A DNA stretch of 64,000 nucleotides from Flavobacterium orientale (GTDB taxonomy: Bacteria; Bacteroidota; Bacteroidia; Flavobacteriales; Flavobacteriaceae), in contig NZ_BMFG01000006.1 of the NCBI RefSeq assembly GCF_014638005.1, positions 124,001-188,000 of the forward strand, in the 5' to 3' direction. Position 1 is the first letter of the stretch. Every line of letters starts with the position of its first letter. The notes under the pieces were generated by a model, which worked only from the letters and a program-made list of their open reading frames with translations, was not told where the DNA came from and made no database searches. Made by a program: the position numbers and the translations under genes. Below are positions 34,845 through 43,527 of the stretch, one piece after another.

Positions 34845-36509
34845 TTACTCTACCGGTTCTCCTAACAATATGCCCGAAACATTCCAAGCACTAAAACTGC
34901 TACCTTCCGGTAAACCTTGCGGAATTTGAATACGAATGGAATGATTTCCGGCTGATAAATCACCCAAATTAATCAACATTGGATTTGTTACCATACCCGG
35001 ACACCAATTAGAGCGGCTGTAGTCTGACGACGATAAACCATTGCCAAAATTCCCCGAAGCCGGATTAAACAACCTGTACGAACCACAATCTTGTCGCCAA
35101 GGGATAAAAGAAAATGCAAGTTGCTCATCTAAGTAGATGCTATTTTTTTTAGGCACAAATTCGTCGCCGTTTTCCCAGCCGCCATGTCCGGTGGTAATGT
35201 ATCGCAATTGAGCATTTTTAAGCGATTTATCTAATGTAAAAGTGACTTCTAAACCTTTGTCATCCGAAAACATGGTGGCATATTCTTGTCCGCCCATTTC
35301 CATCACATTAGTCGTATTGAAAAGAGGCAAAGCGAAGGTTGTTTTTTTAGTTTCGTTTTCTTGCGGATGAATCGTAATTTCAAGAGAAACTCGGTGTCCA
35401 CCTTGATCATAATTTCCAATAAAAGCTCCCACCCACATTTCTTGTTCGCTCAAAATGGGTTGCAATTCAGAAATGTCTTGACGATACGGAACTTCATTAT
35501 ACCATGTTTTATCTTTTAATGAAATATGATTGTATTGTTTAATTCCAAAAGGCGTAAAAAACCGCATTAACTCTGTTAAGGGTTGATAATCATCTTTTAA
35601 AACAACACCTTGATAGGTTTTTCCGTTTCCGTTTTGATAAATGGGTAAAGTATTCATACCGCTTTTTAAACCATTAAAAAAAGTATTTTCACCTTTTACA
35701 GGAATTACAAAAAGCGACCCAGTTCTGTCATAAGCATCACCCGTAGAATTGGTTTTTAGTTCAACAAAAACTGGACTTCCATTTTTAATTTCAGGAAATT
35801 TTACTTTTCGTAAAATAACCGTACCATTAGCAAATCGCAAAATGCTATCATTTGATTTTGATTTATCTGAAAAATTTATGGTTTCATTTTCAAAAACTGA
35901 AAGTGTAACAAAACGACTTCTCCAAAGTAAATCACGATAGGTTAATCCGTCGGAAAAATTGGAGTTTGGTAAAGCAATTTCTAAAGGTAATTTTTTTAGT
36001 TTTTCAATTTTGGTTGCTGTAATCACAAAGTTATTGTTGCGATTCATTTCTAAAACCAATCCTAAATTTTGACCTAAAACGGTTGGAGCACCTTTCACGT
36101 TGAGGTCGTTGGTATACCACAATTCAATAGTGTTGGAATTGATGATTGTTTTTGCTTTTCGGCATTTGTAACCTAAGATCATTTTAGTTTCATTCAACAA
36201 TTCAAACGATTGTTTGCTTAAACCTAATGAATCTTTTGTGGAAATCGATTTATTTTGATTTAATTGAGCCGATTGAATCAGAGTTTGACTACTTCGATTG
36301 ATATAGGTTTGTTCGAAAGGAAAGTTGTTTTTACCTGAAAAAATTCCCACAGAACTTACTAATGTTAGGGATGAATTGGCGTATACCAAAATAGGATCTT
36401 GGTTTTCAATTTTTTTTCCATTACTCCATTTTTCGTAAGTAATTTTATAGGATTGTCCACGAGATATTACAAAAGACATTATAAAGAAGCAACACAAAAT
36501 TTTTTTCAT
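34845..36509 (-). CDS. PNGase F-like peptide-N-glycosidase with extra N-terminal domain
   Basis: 554 residues. Signal peptide (about 1-18, SRGQ). Residues ~20-180 form a GLPGLI-like beta domain (GYKCRKAKTIINSNTIELWYTNDL), and ~205-554 resembles Flavobacterium/Elizabethkingia PNGase F: a double jelly-roll with VSLEITIHPQE, LRYITTGHGGWENGDEFV (the conserved catalytic-glutamate region), and PWRQDCGSYRLFNPASGNFG followed by a WCPGM segment. The enzyme cleaves Asn-linked glycans from glycoproteins. The additional N-terminal domain makes it about 200 residues longer than classic PNGase F, as in type II forms. Followed by nudK on the same strand. Confidence 0.85.
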   Translation of the reverse strand: MKKILCCFFIMSFVISRGQSYKITYEKWSNGKKIENQDPILVYANSSLTLVSSVGIFSGKNNFPFEQTYINRSSQTLIQSAQLNQNKSISTKDSLGLSKQSFELLNETKMILGYKCRKAKTIINSNTIELWYTNDLNVKGAPTVLGQNLGLVLEMNRNNNFVITATKIEKLKKLPLEIALPNSNFSDGLTYRDLLWRSRFVTLSVFENETINFSDKSKSNDSILRFANGTVILRKVKFPEIKNGSPVFVELKTNSTGDAYDRTGSLFVIPVKGENTFFNGLKSGMNTLPIYQNGNGKTYQGVVLKDDYQPLTELMRFFTPFGIKQYNHISLKDKTWYNEVPYRQDISELQPILSEQEMWVGAFIGNYDQGGHRVSLEITIHPQENETKKTTFALPLFNTTNVMEMGGQEYATMFSDDKGLEVTFTLDKSLKNAQLRYITTGHGGWENGDEFVPKKNSIYLDEQLAFSFIPWRQDCGSYRLFNPASGNFGNGLSSSDYSRSNWCPGMVTNPMLINLGDLSAGNHSIRIQIPQGLPEGSSFSAWNVSGILLGEPVE

Positions 36510-36522
36510 GATATTTTTGGTT

Positions 36523-37101
36523 TTACCTTAATTCCTCATTTTTAGCATGCAACAATAACATTATCGTCTTCGCATCTTTAATTTCTCCGTCATAAACCAT
36601 TTTTAAAGCTTGGTTAAAATCGAGTTCTAAGACTTCAATATATTCGTGTTCTGTGGCTAAACCACCTCCCTCACTCACTTTCATTTCCGGTTGATATTCG
36701 GCTGTAAAAAAGTATAAAATTTCGGTTACAGCTCCGGGCGACATATAGGCTTCAAATACTTTTTTTACCTCTTGAATGCGGTAACCGGTTTCTTCCTCGG
36801 TTTCGCGTTTGATGCAGTCTTCGGGATTTTTTTCGTCTAAAAGGCCAGCACAAACTTCAATCATCATACCGCTTTCGTTTCCATTTAAAAAGGTTGGTAA
36901 ACGAAATTGACGGGTTAAAATAACGGTTTGTTTTGCTTTATTGTACAACAAAATTGCCGCACCGTTTCCGCGATCATAGACTTCTCTGCGTTGAATTTCG
37001 GGTTCGCCGTTTTCGGGTGTAAATTCAAATGTGACTTTATTAAGTAGGTACCAATTATCAGAAAGTAATTCGGTTTTGGTGATTTGTATTTTTGGGTTCA
37101 T
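36523..37101 (-). CDS. GDP-mannose pyrophosphatase NudK-like (Nudix)
   Basis: 192 residues of the ADP-ribose/GDP-mannose Nudix subfamily. The Nudix box is at about residues 85-107 ([20 protein letters not shown], REtEEEtGY). PxCxG-like features: [15 protein letters not shown] and [12 protein letters not shown], typical for NudK. It hydrolyses GDP-mannose (or a similar nucleotide sugar) to mannose-1-phosphate and GMP in the cytoplasm. Ten bases separate it from the upstream small secreted-protein gene; the PNGase F gene follows 13 bases downstream, so all three probably share a transcript. Confidence 0.88.
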   Translation of the reverse strand: MNPKIQITKTELLSDNWYLLNKVTFEFTPENGEPEIQRREVYDRGNGAAILLYNKAKQTVILTRQFRLPTFLNGNESGMMIEVCAGLLDEKNPEDCIKRETEEETGYRIQEVKKVFEAYMSPGAVTEILYFFTAEYQPEMKVSEGGGLATEHEYIEVLELDFNQALKMVYDGEIKDAKTIMLLLHAKNEELR

Positions 37102-37111
37102 TAAAAAAATA

Positions 37112-37588
37112 TTAGAAGAAGGAAATAGTGTGACGTTTACCTATTTTAAATTTTAAATCAAGGTCAGAAAGTAAAGAATGTATGATTGCACCAAACAAAT
37201 CTCCCGCATCTCCATTGCTCACGGGGCCAGGCATCCCACAAGTCGGAGAAAAATCTAAAATACTGAAATGACTTTGATACAATCTAACTTCATTATTCAC
37301 TGAACTATAAATATTATAAAATCCTGTGAATTCATCTTTAGTGTAGAAAAAGGTTTGTTTACCATAATTCAGTTTAGGTAAATTGCTTTGTAATTCATTT
37401 AATGTTGCGAAATTGTCTTGTAGTTCAAAAAAATAATTTTTTGGAAAAGGTTTGTAATTGTAATTTGTTTCCTGAAAATTAAAATTATAAAACGACTTAC
37501 TGTTTTCATTCGACAAATTAGAATTGCTTTCTTGACTTAAGCCGAGAAAAGAGACAAGAAATAAAATTATGACAATTATTTTCTTCAT
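37112..37588 (-). CDS. Small secreted protein of unknown function
   Basis: 158 residues: a Sec signal ([16 protein letters not shown], cut near 19) and a Phe/Tyr/Asn-rich mature part ([20 protein letters not shown]) with a glycine-rich [18 protein letters not shown] near the end. I do not recognise a family. It is first in a possible transcript with nudK and the PNGase F gene. Confidence 0.65.
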   Translation of the reverse strand: MKKIIVIILFLVSFLGLSQESNSNLSNENSKSFYNFNFQETNYNYKPFPKNYFFELQDNFATLNELQSNLPKLNYGKQTFFYTKDEFTGFYNIYSSVNNEVRLYQSHFSILDFSPTCGMPGPVSNGDAGDLFGAIIHSLLSDLDLKFKIGKRHTISFF

Positions 37589-37722
37589 GATATAATTGAT
37601 TTTAGTAAATATACAAAAAACAACTAAGTTTACAATTCATCCTCTAATTTTCACATTTCAGCAACTTTCAATTTTTAATTCTTTTGGTTTGAAGCAACTT
37701 TGTCTCATCAAAATATAACCAA

Positions 37723-39876
37723 ATGAGAACTATTTTTACATTACTACTTTTTGTTATTGGACTTCAAACTTATGCTCAAACAGAAATTTCCGGTAAAGTA
37801 GTGGATGAAAAAGGAATTGCCATTCCCGGAGCAAATATTTATTTAGAAGGAACATACGATGGTGCTTCTTCTGATGAAAATGGATTTTTTAAATTCAATA
37901 CATCAGAAATTGGAACTAAAATTTTAATCGTCAGCTATCTTTCCTTCGAAACATTCAAAAAGCAAATTGATGTTGCTAATTTCAACAATCAAACAATCAA
38001 ACTTAAAGAAAGTGTTAATGCATTAGATGCAGTTGTTGTAACAGCTGGAACTTTCGAAGCCGGAGATAAAGCCAGAGTTTCTGTTTTGAAACCGTTGGAT
38101 ATTGTTACAACAGCCGGAGCAGCCGGAGATATCATCGGAGCTTTGAATACATTACCAGGAACTCAAACCGTTGGTGAAAGTGGTCGTTTATTCGTTCGTG
38201 GTGGTGAAGCCGATGAAACTCAAACGTTTGTTGACGGACTTCGAGTGGCTCAACCGTATGGTGCAACGGCAGATAACTTGCCAACCCGCGGTCGTTTTTC
38301 ACCGTTTTTATTTAATGGAATTTCGTTTTCAACTGGAGGTTATAGTGCTGAATTTGGTGAAGCTCTTTCGAGTGTGTTGACTTTAAATACCATCGATGAA
38401 CCTATTCAAGAACAAACCGATATTTCGTTAATGACGGTTGGATTAGGAATCGGAAATACACAAAAATGGAATAAAAATTCGTTGACTTTTAATGCGGCTT
38501 ATATCAATTTGGAACCGTATCAGAAACTGATTCCGCAAGCGGTTGATTGGAATAAACCCTATCAATCGTTAGCCGGAGAATTGGTTTATCGTTATCAATT
38601 TAGAAATGGTTTATTGAAAGTTTATGGTTCATTTGATGTGGCTCAATTTGATATAAATCAGGAAGATATTAATCAAACTGAGAAAGTTCGCTTTGATTTA
38701 CAGAATAATAATTTTTATGGGAATGCATCTTATAAAGGAACTTTCGGTAATAATTGGAGCTTACATACAGGAATGAGTTATGGTTTGGGCATTAATAAGA
38801 TTGGAATCAATGCTAACCAAATTGAAAATGATGAAAACGCTATTCATTTAAAAATTAAAGTGGGAAAGAAATTCACCGAACGAATTAAAATTACTGTCGG
38901 GACCGATTATTTTGTAACCGATTTTGATGAACAGTTTTCCGAATTTCAAGGAGAAAATTTTAAAGTTGGCTATCAAAATTCAATTGCTGCCGCTTATGCT
39001 GAAACGGATATTTTCTTTAGTAAAAAATTAGCGATGAAAGTGGGAGCAAGGGCTTCGCAAAATAGTTTGCTGGATGAATTCCGAGTTTCGCCTAGAGGTT
39101 CTTTTGCGTACAAAGTTTCAAAAAATGGACAGTTTTCCTTCGCTTATGGCGATTTTGTTCAAACTCCGAGAGCGGATTATATCAAATATTCGGATGATTT
39201 TCAATCGGAAAAAGCGAGTCATTTTATTTTAAATTTCCAACATAATAAAGACGGTCGATTATTTAGAGCTGAAGCCTATTATAAAAAATATGAAGATTTA
39301 GTAAAATTTGATACAGAGGTAGCTCAATTTAATTCAGCTTTCAACAACGATGGGTCAGGCTTTGCCAAAGGAATTGATATTTTTTGGCGAGATAATAAAA
39401 CGTTCAAAAATACCGATTATTGGGTTTCGTATTCGTACATAGATACGGAACGTGATTATTTGAATTTTCCTAACCAAGTAACCCCCAGTTTTATTGCTGA
39501 TCATACCTTGTCGATTGTTACTAAACATTGGATTGATGATTGGAAATCGCAAATTGGATTTTCGTACATTGTTAATTCCGGTCGACCTTACAACAATCCC
39601 AATGAAATGGATTTCATGAACGGAAAAACGAAAGCCTTTCAAAATTTGAGTTTCAATTGGGCTTATTTGCTTTCGCAACAAAAGATTTTGTATTTCTCGA
39701 TTTCTAACATCATTGGAACAGACAACGTGTTTGGTTATCAATATGCCAATTCACCTGATATGAATGGCCAATTTCAACGCAGAGCTATTGGTCAACCTGC
39801 AGATCGTTTTTTCTTTGTTGGTTTCTTTTGGACGATAAGTGATAATAAGAAAACGAACCAGTTGGAGAATCTATAG
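37723..39876 (+). CDS. TonB-dependent outer-membrane receptor with carboxypeptidase-like N-domain
   Basis: 717 residues: signal peptide (about 1-18, TYAQ), a carboxypeptidase D regulatory-like domain (about 20-100, ISGKVVDEKGIAIPGANIYL), a plug domain (about 105-230, NTLPGTQTVGESGRLFVRGG) and a beta-barrel ending in FFFVGFFWTIS, though with a few residues after the last strand. It is shorter than SusC-type receptors (about 1000) and has no SusD partner, so it belongs to the smaller, iron- or peptide-type TBDRs; substrate unknown. Its stop overlaps the first unit of octamer array R7. Confidence 0.9.
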   Translation: MRTIFTLLLFVIGLQTYAQTEISGKVVDEKGIAIPGANIYLEGTYDGASSDENGFFKFNTSEIGTKILIVSYLSFETFKKQIDVANFNNQTIKLKESVNALDAVVVTAGTFEAGDKARVSVLKPLDIVTTAGAAGDIIGALNTLPGTQTVGESGRLFVRGGEADETQTFVDGLRVAQPYGATADNLPTRGRFSPFLFNGISFSTGGYSAEFGEALSSVLTLNTIDEPIQEQTDISLMTVGLGIGNTQKWNKNSLTFNAAYINLEPYQKLIPQAVDWNKPYQSLAGELVYRYQFRNGLLKVYGSFDVAQFDINQEDINQTEKVRFDLQNNNFYGNASYKGTFGNNWSLHTGMSYGLGINKIGINANQIENDENAIHLKIKVGKKFTERIKITVGTDYFVTDFDEQFSEFQGENFKVGYQNSIAAAYAETDIFFSKKLAMKVGARASQNSLLDEFRVSPRGSFAYKVSKNGQFSFAYGDFVQTPRADYIKYSDDFQSEKASHFILNFQHNKDGRLFRAEAYYKKYEDLVKFDTEVAQFNSAFNNDGSGFAKGIDIFWRDNKTFKNTDYWVSYSYIDTERDYLNFPNQVTPSFIADHTLSIVTKHWIDDWKSQIGFSYIVNSGRPYNNPNEMDFMNGKTKAFQNLSFNWAYLLSQQKILYFSISNIIGTDNVFGYQYANSPDMNGQFQRRAIGQPADRFFFVGFFWTISDNKKTNQLENL

Positions 39877-39951
39877 GTACTAAGGCACTAAGGGACTAAG
39901 GTTTTTAGAATTGCTGTAAACTCAGCACCATAGAACCTAAGTATCTTAAAG
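39875..39951 (+). repeat. Octamer array R7, head-to-head pair
   Basis: Forward units AGGTACTA, AGGCACTA, AGGGACTA, AGGTTTTT, AG (39875-39908), a short spacer, then reverse units CTCAGCAC, CATAGAAC, CTAAGTAT, CTTAAAG (39921-39951). The first unit overlaps the stop codon of the TonB receptor gene. It shares unit AGGGACTA and overall layout with R6. Confidence 0.78.
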
Positions 39952-40090
39952 AAAAATCAATTCATCCTTAAAAATCGACAGTTCAGTAAAACTCTTTTTT
40001 AAAGCCTGATTTAATAACGGAAATTTGACTCATCAAACGAACAACATTAAACAATTTTGAACCATCTTAAACAATTTAAAAATTAAAATT

Positions 40091-40711
40091 ATGACAAAAA
40101 TTATCATCACCCTCGCACTTTTAGTCGTTTCAATAGTAAACGGACAAAGTCAATTTGAACAAGGAATGGGAAAAGCTTTCGCACTTTGGGGTGAAGGAAA
40201 AAACACAGAATCTTCGGCTATGTTTGAACGTATTGCATCGGCAGAAAAAGACAATTGGTTACCAAATTATTATGTAGCTTTAGTTAATACAACTACCGCT
40301 TTTGCAACTAAAGACAAAGATCAAGTGAATGCTTTGCTGACTAAAGCTCAATCAGCATTGGATGTTGAGTTAAACAAATATCCAAATAATGTTGAATTGT
40401 TAGTGATGCAAGCGATGATTCACACCGCTTGGATTGCTTTTGACCCAATGACTAACGGAATGAAGTTATCAGGAAAAGTAATGGAAATCTATGCAAAGGC
40501 TGAACAAATAGAACCAAATAATCCCAGAGTAGTGTTCAGTAAAACCGAATTTGAAATGGGATCTGCTCGATTTTTTGGAACTGATACCAAACCAATCTGT
40601 GTTCAAATTGAAAAAGCAATCGAACTTTTTGCTACTTTTAAACCTCAAACTGTTTTTCATCCTAAATGGGGATTAGAAAGAGCTCAAGAAGCAGCAAAAG
40701 CTTGTAAATAA
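40091..40711 (+). CDS. Secreted TPR-like protein of unknown function
   Basis: 206 residues: signal peptide (about 1-18, VNGQ), then alpha-helical TPR-like repeats (QGMGKAFALWGEGKNTESSA, and KYPNNVELLVMQAMIHTAWI). There is a repeated W(x)P and D(x)MT pattern but no catalytic motif. Its stop lies 3 bases before the histidine kinase gene, so it is probably co-transcribed with the LytS/LytTR locus and could act as an envelope sensor or accessory (inference). Confidence 0.7.
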   Translation: MTKIIITLALLVVSIVNGQSQFEQGMGKAFALWGEGKNTESSAMFERIASAEKDNWLPNYYVALVNTTTAFATKDKDQVNALLTKAQSALDVELNKYPNNVELLVMQAMIHTAWIAFDPMTNGMKLSGKVMEIYAKAEQIEPNNPRVVFSKTEFEMGSARFFGTDTKPICVQIEKAIELFATFKPQTVFHPKWGLERAQEAAKACK

Positions 40712-40714
40712 AAA

Positions 40715-42058
40715 ATGGAAATGGAAAAGTATATCAAAGAATTTCCCAGAGCAACCTGGATTAGCCTAACCATATTTGCTGTAATGGTAAGTATACGATG
40801 GATATCCGGAAACAAAATAAATTTTGATTACGGATTGCTGGTTAATTTCGGATATTCAATGCTTTACGGCTATTCTTTATACTTTGCCAACAGTTATGTT
40901 TTTCAAAAACTGGATACTATTTTTAAGTCAAATCGATTTACTAAAAAACGACTTGTTATTGGTGCTTTTGCCTCGTTCTTAATCAGTCTTTTGGTTATAT
41001 TTTTATTGCGGGTTTTTGAAGATGTTGTGATGGAAAACCAAACTTTTACTGATTTTTTAGCCAATGAAAAGCCTTCAAACTATATTGTTGCTATCATCAT
41101 TACGTTCATTGTAACTCTTGCAATTCATGCTTTTTATTTTTACAAAGCCTATCAAGAAAATAAAGTAAAAGAACAAAAAGTAATTGCAGGAACTGCTTCT
41201 GCACAATTTGAAAGTTTAAAAAATCAAATTGATCCGCATTTTTTGTTTAATAGTTTGAATGTCTTGAGTTCATTGATAGAAGAAAACCCGGAAAGTGCTC
41301 AAAAATTTACCACTTCGTTGTCTAAAATTTATCGCTATGTTTTGGAGCAAAAAGATAAAGAATTGGTTTCTGTTCAAGAGGAACTAAACTTTGCCAAAAC
41401 CTACATGAATCTATTAAAAATGCGATTTGAAAACAGCATTACGTTTGAATTGCCTGAAAATTTTAATAATGACGAAGCCAAAGTAGTGCCGCTTTCACTT
41501 CAATTGTTGTTGGAAAATTGCATCAAACATAATGTTGTGAGTGAAAGTAAACCGCTTCATATTAAAATTTTTATCGAAAATAATCAACTAGTTATTGAAA
41601 ACAATTTACAGAAAAAAGAAATTTTATCAGATCGAAAAGGAGTTGGATTGCAAAACATAGTAAATCGATATGCCATTTTAACAAAAAGAAAAGTTTTGGT
41701 AGATGAAAACGAACAATCGTTTAAAGTACTATTACCAATTTTAACAAAGCAAATTACAATCATGGAAACACAAATAAAATATAATGAAGACATGGCTTAT
41801 GCCCGAGCCAAAGAACGGGTAGAAAAAATAAAAGGATTTTATGGAAATTTAATTTCTTACTGCATGGTTATTCCGGTGATGATTATCATAAATCTAAACA
41901 CCTCAAAATTTCAGTGGTTTTGGTTTCCAATGTTGGGATGGGGACTAGGAGTTACTTTTCATGCCTTTGAAACCTTTGGTTACGGAAAATCATGGGAAGA
42001 ACGAAAAATTCAGGAAATTTTGAATCAAGAAAATAAATCAAAAAGAAAATGGAATTAA
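40715..42058 (+). CDS. LytS/YehU-type sensor histidine kinase fused to a 2TM domain
   Basis: 447 residues. Four N-terminal helices (about 10-155) precede a LytS-type His-kinase domain: SLKNQIDPHFLFNSLNVLSS with the phospho-acceptor His at about 180, then the N-box LQLLLENCIKHN near 267 and the G-box GVGLQNIVNRY near 310. There is no full C-terminal GHKL end, as usual in this family. Unusually, residues ~350-447 are a complete 2TM domain (METQIKYNEDMAYARAKERV then SWEERKIQEILN) that is otherwise found as a separate small protein; two such proteins follow directly. The kinase should phosphorylate the LytTR regulator encoded at 42772-43527. Confidence 0.9.
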   Translation: MEMEKYIKEFPRATWISLTIFAVMVSIRWISGNKINFDYGLLVNFGYSMLYGYSLYFANSYVFQKLDTIFKSNRFTKKRLVIGAFASFLISLLVIFLLRVFEDVVMENQTFTDFLANEKPSNYIVAIIITFIVTLAIHAFYFYKAYQENKVKEQKVIAGTASAQFESLKNQIDPHFLFNSLNVLSSLIEENPESAQKFTTSLSKIYRYVLEQKDKELVSVQEELNFAKTYMNLLKMRFENSITFELPENFNNDEAKVVPLSLQLLLENCIKHNVVSESKPLHIKIFIENNQLVIENNLQKKEILSDRKGVGLQNIVNRYAILTKRKVLVDENEQSFKVLLPILTKQITIMETQIKYNEDMAYARAKERVEKIKGFYGNLISYCMVIPVMIIINLNTSKFQWFWFPMLGWGLGVTFHAFETFGYGKSWEERKIQEILNQENKSKRKWN

Positions 42059-42069
42059 ATCATACGATT

Positions 42070-42369
42070 ATGCAAACAAATAGTGAATACGACAGCTATC
42101 AAAAAGCAAGCAAAAAGGTAAAAGAAATCAAAGGATTTTATATTCATTTATTTACCTACTTAGTAATAATTCCGGTGATTGTTTTTATAAACTTAAGGTT
42201 TTCACCACAACATTATTGGTTTTTTTATCCCATGATAGGTTGGGGTGTTGGATTATTAGGTCACGGTTTTGGAGTCTTTGGAACCGATAGTCTTTTCAGT
42301 AAAGATTGGGAAGAACGCAAGATTAAGCAATTTATGGAAGAAGAAAAAAAGAAAAATACATTTCATTAA
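42070..42369 (+). CDS. 2TM-domain small membrane protein (first)
   Basis: 99 residues from ATG 42070; an in-frame ATG at 42049 overlapping the kinase stop would add seven. The 2TM domain: soluble helix YDSYQKASKKVKEIKGFY, two membrane helices (HLFTYLVIIPVIVFINLRF and YPMIGWGVGLLGHGFGVFG), and the family C-terminus KDWEERKIKQFMEE. It is similar to the C-terminal domain of the kinase just upstream. 2TM proteins are of unknown function but often accompany LytS/LytTR systems in Bacteroidota. Confidence 0.85.
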   Translation: MQTNSEYDSYQKASKKVKEIKGFYIHLFTYLVIIPVIVFINLRFSPQHYWFFYPMIGWGVGLLGHGFGVFGTDSLFSKDWEERKIKQFMEEEKKKNTFH

Positions 42370-42381
42370 AACAATAAAAAA

Positions 42382-42690
42382 ATGAACTCACAAGACGAAA
42401 TAAAATACCAAGAAGCCCTTAAACGAGTACAGAAAATTAAAGGGTTTTACAGCCATTTAATAATTTATGTTGTGGTAAACATAATGATCATAATAGTTAA
42501 TATTCAAGATTTAGAACCAGGCGAATCCTATTTTAAATATGAAAATTTCTTCACTGCTTTTTTCTGGGGAATTGGTTTAGTTGCTCATGCTTTTTCGGTA
42601 TTCGTACCCCAATGGATTTTAGGAAACAACTGGGAAGAACGTAAAATAAGAGAACTCATGGAGAAGGAAAAAAATAAGAAATGGGAGTAG
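42382..42690 (+). CDS. 2TM-domain small membrane protein (second)
   Basis: 102 residues with the same architecture: EIKYQEALKRVQKIKGFYSH, two membrane helices (about 22-40 and 55-75) and a final NNWEERKIRELMEKEKN. Third 2TM domain in a row (one fused to the kinase, two free). Twelve bases after the previous gene, same transcript. Confidence 0.85.
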   Translation: MNSQDEIKYQEALKRVQKIKGFYSHLIIYVVVNIMIIIVNIQDLEPGESYFKYENFFTAFFWGIGLVAHAFSVFVPQWILGNNWEERKIRELMEKEKNKKWE

Positions 42691-42692
42691 AT

Positions 42693-42765
42693 TACAGTCG
42701 CATTTTACAGTTACAGTTTTCAGTTGCATCTCCTATTACCTTTTAGCAGTAACCCATTACCCTTT
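42693..42765 (+). repeat. TTACAGT / TTTCAGT short repeat cluster
   Basis: Between the second 2TM gene and the LytTR regulator gene: ACAGTCGCA, ACAGTT, ACAGTTTTCAGTTGCA, followed by ATTACC repeats (CTATTACC, CATTACCC). Shares CAGTTTTCAGT with the cluster at 30866-30945. Another phrase-like intergenic repeat. Confidence 0.5.
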
Positions 42766-42771
42766 TAAAAT

Positions 42772-43527
42772 ATGAGAATCATTATCATTGAAGACGAAAA
42801 ACCAGCAGCTCGTTTGTTACAACGAAAGGTTGAAAAATTGGGTTTGCAAATAGAAACGCTTTTACATTCTGTTGAAGAAGCTATACAATGGTTTCAAAAT
42901 AATCAACATCCGGATTTGATTTTTTTAGATATTCAATTATCGGACGGATTATCTTTTGAAATTTTTGAAAGAATAGAAATTAAAAGTGCTGTCATTTTCA
43001 CCACTGCTTTTGATGAATATGCGTTGCGGGCTTTCAAGTTAAACAGTATTGATTATTTGCTTAAACCAATTGACGAAGATGATTTAGCTATTGCAATTTC
43101 AAAATTCAAAAATCAATTTCAAAAAAGTAGCATTGCTTCTTTAGATTTTGATATGATAAAACGAATGCTGGTTAATCCTGTCGAGAAGGTATACAAACAA
43201 CGTTTTACCATTAAAATTGGCGAACATCTTAAAATGATTGCTATTGATGAAGTAGAGTGTTTTTTCAGTGAAAATAAAGGAACTTATCTTCATACGATTG
43301 ACAATCGAGATTATTTATTAGATAGTACATTAGAACAACTGGAATCAGAATTAAATCCAAAAGACTTCTTCAGAGTTAGCCGTAAATTTATTATTCCCTT
43401 AAAAACTATTAAGGATATTGTGGTTTACAGCAATTCGCGTTTGAAAGTAATTCTACCAACTTACAAAGCAGACGAGGTGATTGTGAGTCGCGAACGAGTA
43501 AATGATTTTAAAATATGGTTGGGTTAA
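42772..43527 (+). CDS. LytTR-family response regulator
   Basis: 251 residues: a receiver domain (about 1-115) with IIEDEKPAA, phospho-acceptor Asp in DLIFLDIQLSDG near 55, Thr in VIFTTAFDEYA and Lys in YLLKPIDEDD near 105; and a C-terminal LytTR DNA-binding domain (about 150-251: VECFFSENKGTYLHTIDNRD, FRVSRKFIIPLKTI). It responds to the LytS-type kinase at 40715. LytTR proteins bind to two direct repeats; target sites were not identified here. Its stop shares a TTAA with the convergent ABC transporter gene. Confidence 0.93.
   Translation: MRIIIIEDEKPAARLLQRKVEKLGLQIETLLHSVEEAIQWFQNNQHPDLIFLDIQLSDGLSFEIFERIEIKSAVIFTTAFDEYALRAFKLNSIDYLLKPIDEDDLAIAISKFKNQFQKSSIASLDFDMIKRMLVNPVEKVYKQRFTIKIGEHLKMIAIDEVECFFSENKGTYLHTIDNRDYLLDSTLEQLESELNPKDFFRVSRKFIIPLKTIKDIVVYSNSRLKVILPTYKADEVIVSRERVNDFKIWLG

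Noticed and set aside
34828..34858. Hairpin CGGTAG / CTACCG after the DUF2892 gene as the efflux operon terminator
   Set aside because: The stem is short, it runs into the end of the convergent PNGase F-like gene, and there is no T-tract.
41762..42058. The 2TM part of the histidine kinase gene as a separate gene starting at an internal ATG
   Set aside because: The kinase frame runs without a stop or frameshift into the 2TM domain, so a fusion is the direct reading; an internal start is possible but cannot be shown.
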